64,000 nucleotides of DNA from Gemmatimonadales bacterium (GTDB lineage: Bacteria > Krumholzibacteriota > Krumholzibacteriia > LZORAL124-64-63). The stretch spans positions 1-64,000 of the forward strand of contig JAHOYV010000019.1 in NCBI GenBank assembly GCA_019038745.1, read 5' to 3'. Positions 35,279 to 43,555 of this stretch are shown here, in pieces. Made by a program: the position numbers and the translations under genes. The notes below the pieces were generated by a model. That model was not told the origin of the DNA. It made no database searches and saw only the letters and a program-made list of their open reading frames with translations. Positions within the stretch are counted from its first letter, which is position 1; every line of letters begins with the position of its first letter.

Positions 35279-36166
35279 CTATCCGATCGGGGGGAACTCC
35301 CCCCGCGCAATCAGTTCCATGATCCGGGCCGCACCGCCTTCGTTCACCGAATCGGTCACCATGTCCGCGCGGTCCTTCACCTGATCCGGGCTGTTGCCCA
35401 TGGCCACGCTGAAATCGGCCTCCTCAAACATATCAAGATCGTTGAAATTGTCCCCAATAGCGATAATCTTTCCGGGCTTCTCATCAAGAGCGGCGGTCAA
35501 AGTGCGCAGCGCAGAGCCCTTGTTGCATTCCCGATGGAAGGCTTCGGCCCAAAAATAGGCACCACCTCCCAGCAAGGAACGCGTGTTGATAACCCGCACT
35601 ACTCCAGCCAATTGATTTTCGATAGCTTTCGTAAGCGCGGCAATACGGGCCTCCTCGTCGATGGTCCCAACTTCCAGGGCGTATTCCAGGGGCAAACTGG
35701 ACATGTCCTGCTCGATCTTGATCGCCCCGACGGTATTACTGCGCATCTTCAGATAACGGCTTTGGATCGGATTGGTCGGGCTCTCCTGGTGGTAAAGAAG
35801 ACCCCCGTCCTCGTCGGTGCCGTACACCATTGGCACCGCTCCATGTTCCTGGAAAAGAGCGACCAACCGCCGCACTTCATCCGCGCTCAAAAGGTGCTGG
35901 GCCAACACCCTCTGGGGATTACCTCCCCAAATCAGGGCCCCATTCAGCAGAATCCGGGGCAGATCCACCGGTTGCCAGTTGGACAATTCGAAGAGACTGT
36001 TCAGGGAGCGTGTGTTGCGGCCCGTGCAAATCGCCAACAGGTGGCCCGCCTTGCGGACGGATTCCATAGCCTGGATTTCCCGCCGGGGCAACACATCGTC
36101 GAACTCTGTGTTCAGCAGGGTGCCGTCTACATCCACTGCCACGAGAATCTTGTTTCCCATCGCCAT
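35279..36166 (-). CDS. Cof-type HAD hydrolase
   Basis: 295 residues. HAD motif I 'VAVDVDGTLLNTE' (nucleophile Asp), motif II 'AICTGRN', and motifs III/IV 'KIIAIGDNFNDLDMFEEADFSVAMGNS' are all present, with the type IIB cap between them. Cof-type enzymes dephosphorylate sugar phosphates, nucleotides or pyridoxal phosphate. AGGCGG lies before the ATG. It lies 24 bases from the decarboxylase and 18 from the exported protein. Confidence 0.88.
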   Translation of the reverse strand: MAMGNKILVAVDVDGTLLNTEFDDVLPRREIQAMESVRKAGHLLAICTGRNTRSLNSLFELSNWQPVDLPRILLNGALIWGGNPQRVLAQHLLSADEVRRLVALFQEHGAVPMVYGTDEDGGLLYHQESPTNPIQSRYLKMRSNTVGAIKIEQDMSSLPLEYALEVGTIDEEARIAALTKAIENQLAGVVRVINTRSLLGGGAYFWAEAFHRECNKGSALRTLTAALDEKPGKIIAIGDNFNDLDMFEEADFSVAMGNSPDQVKDRADMVTDSVNEGGAARIMELIARGEFPPIG

Positions 36167-36184
36167 ATTTCAACCGCCTATGCC

Positions 36185-37039
36185 TCAATGGGGCTTTGTA
36201 TGTTCCGAGTCAATCCAAGGGGCTGGGGGCATTGAGCCGGGCCTGGTGAACCAGCCTCGACAAAACCTGCTCAACTGGCCACCCAGCGGAGATCCGCTCT
36301 TCAGGATTTTTTCAGTGGTAAAGTCCAATTCTCCGAAGATTGCCCCGCCGTCCCGTTTGACCGAAACAGCCAGACCAACCTGCCGGTTCCCCTCCCTGGT
36401 CAGAACGAAGCCCAAGGTCCAGGCATCGTCCAGATTTCCCCTCAGCAGCGCGTCGGGAATCGCGTCGGCATCCAGAACCACCGAACCAACATCCACTCGC
36501 AGTGCCTTGATTGCATCAAAATGCCTGGGCTGGGGTTCCTCCTTACCCGGGACAATAAAAGTGCGATCACCCAGGTTCAGTTCACTCAACACCAGGGTAT
36601 CGGAAATCCGGAGGCTGCCCGGGTGATAGCCCAGAATACTGTAGGGCATGGGACGGTCCAGATCTCCAATCAGCTTCAGTTCCCACTTGGCGACCAGATA
36701 ACCGTCCGGCCAGAGGGAAGACTCACTGGCCAACGGGCGACGTCTCTCAACGGAAACAAATTGGTCCAAGGGGAACTTCGACCTGCGCCCCGAGTCAGCG
36801 GCAAATTGGGTGATATCCTCACCGGTCCACAATCCCAGGGAATCCCCACTGGCCAGAGCCAGTAAAAAAGCAAACAGGGGTTCGGTAATTCCGGTCCCTA
36901 CCATTTCGCTTCCGGGATTTTCAACGCTGGAATCAGCCGCTTCGGCCGGGACACCGCCAAGAATACTCAATAAAACCAAGACGAGGGTCGCCGTAGCGGC
37001 CCTCGTCAGGGAAATCTCTCCAAAATCACGCAGTTCCAT
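36185..37039 (-). CDS. exported hypothetical protein
   Basis: 284 residues with an N-terminal hydrophobic segment ending 'GGVPAEAAD', a likely Sec signal. The mature part has no motif I recognise. It includes 'ALRVDVGSVVLDADAIPDALLRGNLDDAWTLGFVLT' and 'GAIFGELDFTTEKIL', suggesting a mixed alpha/beta domain. It is 12 bases downstream of the repeat lipoprotein and probably co-transcribed with it. Confidence 0.55.
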   Translation of the reverse strand: MELRDFGEISLTRAATATLVLVLLSILGGVPAEAADSSVENPGSEMVGTGITEPLFAFLLALASGDSLGLWTGEDITQFAADSGRRSKFPLDQFVSVERRRPLASESSLWPDGYLVAKWELKLIGDLDRPMPYSILGYHPGSLRISDTLVLSELNLGDRTFIVPGKEEPQPRHFDAIKALRVDVGSVVLDADAIPDALLRGNLDDAWTLGFVLTREGNRQVGLAVSVKRDGGAIFGELDFTTEKILKSGSPLGGQLSRFCRGWFTRPGSMPPAPWIDSEHTKPH

Positions 37040-37051
37040 GTCCGTTTCGAA

Positions 37052-38101
37052 TCAGTTGGTGATCAGGAAAGCATCGCTCACGCCGATGCAGTCAGCAATC
37101 GAATTGTTGTCATCGTTGATAACAATTTGATAGTTTGCTGTGTTTTCCTCGGGCCAATCCAGAACCGCGACGGTCCACTCGAAACTCCCCAGGGCCGGGT
37201 CAACATTACTGGCGATCAACGCTATTTGTTCATCCTGGTAGTTCAGAGCGATCTGCAAGGATCCTTCCACCTGAGTGGAGCTCCATTCGATGTTGAAGAT
37301 ATCCCCCGCGTACATGGTCACTTCACTGCCACCAACACCGTCTCGGGGAGCAAGGATCCGGATCTCGCAAACATCATTATCCACAATTGTGAACCAGGGA
37401 CTTATCGTTCTACAGCTCGCCACCTTGGTGTCGCTAATCAGGATTTTGAAACCAAACTCAGTGCCCAGGTGCAGGGAATCGATGGTCCACAAATAGGACT
37501 GAAGGGAATCGGGTTGAGCTTGGGCGATGTAACCGATGACATCATTGTAGTGCATCAACTCGAGATTGACCTTTCCCGAAGTGAAGGAACTGAACCAGGT
37601 GATCTCGTAGGTGGCATCCCCGTCCGCAATGAGTTCCATCGGTTGATAACCATCGGGCAGAGGGTCGGGATTGGCCTCCGGTGTTAAGAATTCATGACTG
37701 CAACCGTCCACATCCGTCAGGGAAAACATGTTGCTCTCGCCAGAACAGCCATCTTCCCCGAGGGCGGTAACCCTCACACTGAAATCGCTCCCATTGTCCT
37801 GCTCCATGTTTTCCGCTTCCCAGAAATAGAAGCCGTCGTTTTCCTCACTGCCGACGATCTCACCTACAGCCTGGCCATTCTTGAGTAATTCGATATCCAC
37901 GCTGTCCGGGAGACCTGACTTGTCCCAGTAAATCTTGACCTCTTCCCCCGACAGGAAGACTTCCCCCTGCAAGGGGCGGGTCATTGTAATGCCGCAGGGT
38001 CCAACTGAGTCAGTGATATCCTCGTCGCTGTTGCAACCTATCTGGATCAGCATAAACAGGGCAAGGAAGACCGGAACCGCAACGGAGACCAATTTCTTCA
38101 T
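37052..38101 (-). CDS. lipoprotein with three Kre9/Knh1-like repeats
   Basis: 349 residues. The signal ends in 'LIQIGC'. Three homologous units follow, each opening with a Cys and a strand ('CGITMTRPLQGEVFLSGEEV', 'CSHEFLTPEANP', 'CEIRILAPRDGVGGSEVTMYAG') and each containing 'W.S' then 'V.IEL....' then a closing 'FSVRVT'/'FGFKILI'/'YQIVIND'. The layout fits the Ig-like Kre9/Knh1-type domain that bacteria use in surface proteins. The product is anchored to a membrane and faces the periplasm or surface; ligand unknown. Confidence 0.7.
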   Translation of the reverse strand: MKKLVSVAVPVFLALFMLIQIGCNSDEDITDSVGPCGITMTRPLQGEVFLSGEEVKIYWDKSGLPDSVDIELLKNGQAVGEIVGSEENDGFYFWEAENMEQDNGSDFSVRVTALGEDGCSGESNMFSLTDVDGCSHEFLTPEANPDPLPDGYQPMELIADGDATYEITWFSSFTSGKVNLELMHYNDVIGYIAQAQPDSLQSYLWTIDSLHLGTEFGFKILISDTKVASCRTISPWFTIVDNDVCEIRILAPRDGVGGSEVTMYAGDIFNIEWSSTQVEGSLQIALNYQDEQIALIASNVDPALGSFEWTVAVLDWPEENTANYQIVINDDNNSIADCIGVSDAFLITN

Positions 38102-38205
38102 TTCGCAAACCTCTCTCTACAGGATAACCGGGCCGGTCTACTGCCGGTCCGCCTATACAAACAATACTGAATTGACCCGGGCAAGGAAACCCAATTCTGG
38201 ACCTC

Positions 38206-38802
38206 TTAGACCCGATCGACCATTTCCAGGAAGGCCTTATGTATCCGCAAATCATTCGTCAGCTCGGGATGGAACGTCAATCCCAGCAAAGTGCCCCGGC
38301 GAACAGCAACCGGTTCGCCTTCATACTCGGCAATGATTTCCACCTCCGGGCCGGTCCGCGTGATGCGGGGAGCCCGTATGAAAACCGCGGGAAACGGTTC
38401 GTGGGAACCATCCAGACTTTCAAGCCCCACCGGGGCTGTGAATGAGTCGATCTGTCGACCGTACCCATTGCGCAGGACCGTGCAATCCAACAAGCCGAGG
38501 GGTTCGACCCCGAAATGACCCTTCCGCTCATCCTCCAGCCGATTGGCCAGCATGATCAGGCCCGCACAGGTTCCCAGTACCGGGTGATCGCATGCGAACT
38601 CGCGGACAGGTTCCCGCAGGCCCACCCGGTCGACAAGCCGGGTCAGGGTGGTTGACTCTCCACCGGGAATCACCAGACACGACACCGATTCCAATTCCCC
38701 TGGTCGCCTGACTCCGAAGGTCTCACGCCCCAAATCGGCAAAGGCCTGTTGGTGTTTCTGGTAGTCACCCTGGAGCGTCAGCAGACCGATTGGCTTACAC
38801 AT
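38206..38802 (-). CDS. pdxT: pyridoxal 5'-phosphate synthase glutaminase subunit
   Basis: 198 residues from the ATG at 38802; a longer frame to 38856 overlaps pdxS and is unlikely. Class I glutaminase of the PdxT type: 'GLLTLQGDY..H', 'VIPGGESTT' and the nucleophile elbow 'GTCAGLIML' (Cys79), with His/Glu in 'LTFHPEL'. It releases ammonia from glutamine and feeds it to PdxS. It follows pdxS by 19 bases. Confidence 0.95.
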   Translation of the reverse strand: MCKPIGLLTLQGDYQKHQQAFADLGRETFGVRRPGELESVSCLVIPGGESTTLTRLVDRVGLREPVREFACDHPVLGTCAGLIMLANRLEDERKGHFGVEPLGLLDCTVLRNGYGRQIDSFTAPVGLESLDGSHEPFPAVFIRAPRITRTGPEVEIIAEYEGEPVAVRRGTLLGLTFHPELTNDLRIHKAFLEMVDRV

Positions 38803-38821
38803 CTCGTCGTACCGCCTGCTG

Positions 38822-39727
38822 CTACCAGCCGCGGCCGGCCATTTTTTCCTTGTCATCCATCTCGTTCACCGCCCGGCCCTTCATGGCCTCTCCCAACTTC
38901 ATGGAGATCTCCATCAGCTTGGCCGGATCGTCGAAATAGGTCACCGCGTCCACAACGGCCTTGGCCCGGGGAGCAGGATCCTCACTGGCAAAAATACCGC
39001 TGCCGACAAAGACGGTTTCCGCGCCCAGTTGCATCATCAGGGCAGCGTCGGCAGGGGTGGCGATACCACCGGCTGCGAAATTCGGAACCGGAAGTTTGCC
39101 CAGTTCGGCGGTCTGCACCAACACGTGATACGGGGCACCAAGATTCTTGGCCTCGGCCATCAGTTCGTCCGTGCGCATCAACTGCAGGCGCCGAATACCT
39201 TCGGTAACCTCTCGCATGTGCCGCACAGCTTCGACGATATCGCCGCTTCCGGCTTCGCCCTTGGTACGCATCATGGCCGCGCCCTCGCCGATCCGGCGCA
39301 GGGCCTCGCCCAGGTTGCGGCAACCACATACGAAAGGAACCTTGAAATCGTGTTTGTAGACGTGGTTCTTCTCGTCGGCAGGCGTCAAGACCTCCGATTC
39401 GTCGACGAAATCAACCCCGAGGGCCTGTAGAATCTGCGCCTCGGCGAAGTGTCCGATCCGGACCTTGGCCATGACCGGGATAGAAACAGTAGCCTGGATC
39501 TCCTTGATCATCCCCGGCTGGGACATGCGGGCGATGCCTCCATCCTTGCGGATGTCCGAAGGGATTCTTTCAAGGGCCATAACCGCGACGGCGCCGGCCT
39601 CCTCGGCGATCTTGGCCTGTTCTGCGTTGGTGACGTCCATGATGACGCCTCCCTTGAGCATCTCCGCCAAGCCGACCTTGTGCCGATACAACTCCATGAT
39701 TTTTTTGTCGTCCCTTGGAGTATCCAT
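38822..39727 (-). CDS. pdxS: pyridoxal 5'-phosphate synthase lyase subunit
   Basis: 301 residues, near-perfect match to PdxS throughout: '[19 protein letters not shown]', '[12 protein letters not shown]', '[15 protein letters not shown]' (Lys for the ribose-phosphate Schiff base), '[18 protein letters not shown]' and '[20 protein letters not shown]'. It makes PLP from ribose 5-phosphate, glyceraldehyde 3-phosphate and ammonia, the DXP-independent route. AAGGAGG is seven bases upstream. It heads the minus-strand run. Confidence 0.97.
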   Translation of the reverse strand: MDTPRDDKKIMELYRHKVGLAEMLKGGVIMDVTNAEQAKIAEEAGAVAVMALERIPSDIRKDGGIARMSQPGMIKEIQATVSIPVMAKVRIGHFAEAQILQALGVDFVDESEVLTPADEKNHVYKHDFKVPFVCGCRNLGEALRRIGEGAAMMRTKGEAGSGDIVEAVRHMREVTEGIRRLQLMRTDELMAEAKNLGAPYHVLVQTAELGKLPVPNFAAGGIATPADAALMMQLGAETVFVGSGIFASEDPAPRAKAVVDAVTYFDDPAKLMEISMKLGEAMKGRAVNEMDDKEKMAGRGW

Positions 39728-39978
39728 GCCATATCCTCCTTATCGGGCCCGGCTCGGTCCACCGTTGCCGGGCGTTTTCAATTCCCCGTTGGCGCCGGAT
39801 AATCGGGGCCTGACCGGGATGGATGAATCAATTTCACGTAGAAAAGGTAATAGCTTCCGGCACCTGTGGAAAGGTCCGTTCTGGAACAGGGCACAGTTTT
39901 GGGCTATGCTCGGAATCCACACGTAAATTACGGATTTTCCCGACCAGGCCGGGCGGGAGACTGAATCAGGAGGAAATG

Positions 39979-41745
39979 ATGCTGGAGAAAACGTTGCGCC
40001 CGGAGCAGCCCCCTTTGCCGGTTCTTATGGCCGTTTTCCCGGCTACCCTCTTGGCCCTCTTTTTGGCCACCTTCCTGGCCATCCTGGCCCCCGCCAATGC
40101 TCCGGCGGCCGACCGCGTCACCGGTCGCTCCTTTGCCACCAGAAGCGAAGTTATTGCACAGCACGGCATGGCCGCCACCAGCCAACCCTTGGCCACTCAA
40201 ATTGCCCTGGACATCCTGAAGCAGGGCGGCAGCGCGGTCGACGCGGCCATCGCCGCCAACGCCGCCCTGGGCCTGATGGAACCGACCGGAAATGGGATCG
40301 GCGGTGACTTGTTCGCAATCGTTTGGGATGCAGACACCCAGAGCCTGCACGGACTGAACGCCAGTGGTCGCTCCCCGGCTTCCCTCACCCTGGAGGAATT
40401 CAAACGGCGTGAACTGGAGCGTATTCCGCCCTACGGTCCCCTGCCGATCACCGTTCCAGGCTGCGTGGACGGCTGGTTCGAACTGCACGACAAATTCGGC
40501 CGCTTGCCCATGAGCGAGATCCTGGCACCCGCTGTTCGCTACGCCCGAGAGGGTTTTCCCGTCAGCGAGTTGATTGCCTACTACTGGCAGCTGAGCGTAT
40601 CCAACCGCAGGGAACATCTTAATTTTCTGGACACCTTCACCCATGACGGCCGCGCCCCCGCCAAGGGCGAAGTTTGGACCAACGAGTCCCTGGCGAGTAC
40701 CCTGGAGGCTATCGGCCGCCAGGGCCGTGACGTATTCTATCGGGGTAAACTGGCCAGGATCATCGCCCAAACCGTCCAGGAGGCCGGAGGATTTCTCACC
40801 ATTGAGGACCTTGCCTCTCACCGCAGCGAGTGGATCGACCCGGTATCAACCAACTATCGCGGAGTGGACGTTTGGGAATTGCCGCCCAACGGCCAGGGCA
40901 TCGCCGCCCTGCAGATCCTCAATATTCTGGAGGGATTCGACATCGCCGGAATGGGCTTTGGGAGCAGGGAGTACATCCACACCTTCCTGGAAGCCAAGAA
41001 ACTGGCCTTTGAGGATCGGGCGAAGTTCTACGCTGACATGGACTTCTTCGATGTCCCGGTGACCGGGTTGATTTCCAAGGAGTACGCCGCCGAACGCCGC
41101 AAACTGATCGACCCCCACCGGGCCGGCCGTCGCCTCGACGCCGGTAACCCCGCCCTTTACGAGGGAGACACAATCTACCTCACCGTCGCCGACACCGAGG
41201 GCAACATGGTCTCCCTGATCCAGAGCAACTACCGTGGGATGGGCTGCGGGATCTGCCCGAAGGGCCTGGGCTTCGGTTTGCAGGACCGCGGGGAGTTATT
41301 CAACCTGAAGGAGGGGCAGCCCAACACTTATGCACCCCGGAAGCGCCCCTTCCACACTATTATACCGGCCTTTGCCACTCGGAACGGGAAGCCATGGCTC
41401 AGTTTCGGAGTGATGGGCGGTGGCACGCAACCTCAGGCCCACGCCCAGATCATCGTCAATCTCGTGGACTTCGGAATGAACCTGCAGGAAGCCGGTGACG
41501 CGCCTCGCATCCTGCATACCGGCAGCAGCGAACCCACCGGGCAGACGATGACCAACGGAGGGACTGCCTTTCTGGAACAGGGCATCGCCTACGAGGTGCT
41601 GCGCGATCTTTCGGAAATGGGCCACCGCCTGCAAATCAATGTGGGCTCATTCGGGGGCTACCAGGCAATCCTGTTCGACAAGGAGCAGGGCGTATATTAT
41701 GGTGCCTCGGAATCACGCAAAGACGGCCAGGCGGCCGGTTACTGA
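39979..41745 (+). CDS. ggt: gamma-glutamyltransferase
   Basis: 588 residues from the ATG at 39979, five bases after AGGAGG. A hydrophobic signal or anchor ('AVFPATLLALFLATFLAIL') precedes the mature enzyme. Ntn-hydrolase precursor: 'GMAATSQPLATQIALDILKQGGSAVDAAIAAN', 'GNGIGGDLFA', and 'GDTIYLTVADTEGN', in which Thr aligns with the autocatalytic nucleophile (T391 of E. coli Ggt). 'FGVMGGGTQPQAH' lies near the C-terminus. It cleaves gamma-glutamyl bonds such as glutathione in the periplasm. Head of a plus-strand run. Confidence 0.92.
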   Translation: MLEKTLRPEQPPLPVLMAVFPATLLALFLATFLAILAPANAPAADRVTGRSFATRSEVIAQHGMAATSQPLATQIALDILKQGGSAVDAAIAANAALGLMEPTGNGIGGDLFAIVWDADTQSLHGLNASGRSPASLTLEEFKRRELERIPPYGPLPITVPGCVDGWFELHDKFGRLPMSEILAPAVRYAREGFPVSELIAYYWQLSVSNRREHLNFLDTFTHDGRAPAKGEVWTNESLASTLEAIGRQGRDVFYRGKLARIIAQTVQEAGGFLTIEDLASHRSEWIDPVSTNYRGVDVWELPPNGQGIAALQILNILEGFDIAGMGFGSREYIHTFLEAKKLAFEDRAKFYADMDFFDVPVTGLISKEYAAERRKLIDPHRAGRRLDAGNPALYEGDTIYLTVADTEGNMVSLIQSNYRGMGCGICPKGLGFGLQDRGELFNLKEGQPNTYAPRKRPFHTIIPAFATRNGKPWLSFGVMGGGTQPQAHAQIIVNLVDFGMNLQEAGDAPRILHTGSSEPTGQTMTNGGTAFLEQGIAYEVLRDLSEMGHRLQINVGSFGGYQAILFDKEQGVYYGASESRKDGQAAGY

Positions 41746-41763
41746 CAAGTTGGGAGAGAGTCG

Positions 41764-42867
41764 ATGAAATTTCATAATTTGGTGTTCTTAACAATCTTCG
41801 CCCTCCTTGCCAGCCCCGCGGTTGGGGATGAAAAGCCTACGACCCTGGAAAGCATCTCGGGCCAGTTGGAGGGTCTTACCAGCACGCTGGACGGTTTCCG
41901 GCACCGACTGGACATCCTGGAGAAAAAGATCGACGACGGCCTGTGGTTCGACCGAATGGGTGACGTGGCGGTAATTGACAAGGTGCGACTTTACGGTCCC
42001 CCGCGCTGGAAGGAGGAAAGCGAGACGGCCATCGGAGCCGGCAACCCGGTGAAATTCTGGGCCTACGTCTTCCTTCCCCGCGAGCTGGACACGACCAAGA
42101 AGGCGCCCTTGCTGGTCTTCCCCCACGGAGGAGTGCACAGCGATTTCTCGACCTACTACGTGCACATCGTGCGGGAGATGTTGGCCCAGGGTTACGCAGT
42201 GGTCGCGCCCGAGTACCGCGGCAGCACCGGTTACGGACGTACGGTGTACGAGAACATCGACTATGGAGGACTGGAGGTCGAAGACAACCATGCCTGCCGC
42301 CAGTACATGATCGACAATTACGACTTCATCGACCCGAATCGAGTCGGTATGATCGGATGGAGTCACGGGGGTCTTATCGCGCTTATGAACGTCTTCGAGC
42401 ACCCGGACGATTATCGCTGCGCCTACGCCGGAGTCCCGGTCAGCGACCTGATCGCCCGCATGGGCTATCTGGACGAGGAGTACCGCGCGCTCTACTATGC
42501 CGACTTTCATATCGGCGAACCTGTGATCGACAACATCGAGGAATACAAGCGCCGCTCGCCGGCATGGAACGCCGCCCGGTTGAATACTCCCCTGTTGATC
42601 CACACGAACACCAACGACGAGGATGTGAACGTGCTGGAGGTCGAGCACCTGATCAAGGCGTTGAAAGCGGAGGACAAGGATTTCGAATACGAAATCTACG
42701 AGGATTTCCCGGGAGGCCACAGCTTCGACCGCCTGGACACGGCCGGAGCGCAGGAAATTCGGGTCAAGATATACAAGTTCCTGGCCCAATACCTGGAGCC
42801 GGCAAGACCCATCAGCAAAAGGTCCCAACTGCAAAGGGCCGGCTATCGGACCCCGGGAAGCCAATAG
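41764..42867 (+). CDS. exported S9-type alpha/beta hydrolase
   Basis: 367 residues. Signal peptide 'FLTIFALLASPAVGD', then a short coiled coil (about residues 30-57), then a prolyl-oligopeptidase-like catalytic domain: 'LVFPHGGVHSDFS', 'VVAPEYRGSTGYG', nucleophile elbow 'MIGWSHGGLIAL', acid 'NTNDEDV' and His in 'FPGGHSFDR'. There is no beta-propeller, so substrates can be larger than in true POP enzymes. It is 18 bases after ggt. Peptidase or esterase activity cannot be separated. Confidence 0.85.
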   Translation: MKFHNLVFLTIFALLASPAVGDEKPTTLESISGQLEGLTSTLDGFRHRLDILEKKIDDGLWFDRMGDVAVIDKVRLYGPPRWKEESETAIGAGNPVKFWAYVFLPRELDTTKKAPLLVFPHGGVHSDFSTYYVHIVREMLAQGYAVVAPEYRGSTGYGRTVYENIDYGGLEVEDNHACRQYMIDNYDFIDPNRVGMIGWSHGGLIALMNVFEHPDDYRCAYAGVPVSDLIARMGYLDEEYRALYYADFHIGEPVIDNIEEYKRRSPAWNAARLNTPLLIHTNTNDEDVNVLEVEHLIKALKAEDKDFEYEIYEDFPGGHSFDRLDTAGAQEIRVKIYKFLAQYLEPARPISKRSQLQRAGYRTPGSQ

Positions 42868-42869
42868 GC

Positions 42870-43454
42870 ATGCGCTACACCACCGACATCGTCGTCATAG
42901 ACCTTGAGGCTTCCTGTCCGGCCGAGGATCAGGGCAACAACACGATCGAACGCAGCAGTATCATTGAAATTGGAGCGGTACGGTTGGATCGGCGCAGTCT
43001 GGAGGTCATCGACACCTTCAGCGAGTTGGTTCAGCCCGAAGACCACCCCATCGTGCCCTTCATAACCGAAATTACCGGCATCAGCCCGCAAATGGTCGCC
43101 GACAAGGAAACTTTCGCCGAGGTGGGACAACGTTTCCTGGATTGGTACGGTCCCCGCAACAAGGCCATCATCGCCGCCTTCGGGGCCTACTACGACATCC
43201 CCCTGCTGCGCAAGGAATGCGACCGCTACGGCCTGGATTTTCGTTCCCACATCGCCGGAGGGGCCTTCGACCTGAGGGCTGTGGGCACGGTCTGGCTGGC
43301 GGCCAACGATCACCGAACAAGTGGTCTGACCCTGGGATCGATCCTGGAAAAGATGGACATTGTCGGACGATTCACCGCCCACAGGGCGGTCGAAGACGCC
43401 CGGGCGGCCGCCGCTGTCCTGCAGGTGTTTCACCTGGGCAGGGCTCTGGATTGA
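42870..43454 (+). CDS. DEDDh 3'-5' exonuclease (KapD/ERI-1-like)
   Basis: 194 residues from the ATG at 42870; the longer frame overlaps the hydrolase gene. Exo I 'IVVIDLEASC' (Asp, Glu), 'IIEIGAVRLD', 'ITEITGISPQMV', Exo II 'FGAYYDIPLLRKEC' and Exo III 'FTAHRAVEDARAAA' (His, Asp) give the complete DEDDh set. The nearest relatives by motif are KapD and the ERI-1/Snipper group, which trim RNA. It begins 2 bases after the previous stop. Confidence 0.87.
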   Translation: MRYTTDIVVIDLEASCPAEDQGNNTIERSSIIEIGAVRLDRRSLEVIDTFSELVQPEDHPIVPFITEITGISPQMVADKETFAEVGQRFLDWYGPRNKAIIAAFGAYYDIPLLRKECDRYGLDFRSHIAGGAFDLRAVGTVWLAANDHRTSGLTLGSILEKMDIVGRFTAHRAVEDARAAAAVLQVFHLGRALD

Positions 43455-43555
43455 TGGCCTGCTTGAATCCAATTGCACATCCTGACATTCTTTGCGAGAA
43501 TCCCGCGTCGTTGCGGCCGGAAATCCGGCGGAATTGAACTCGAAAGGAGAAACCA

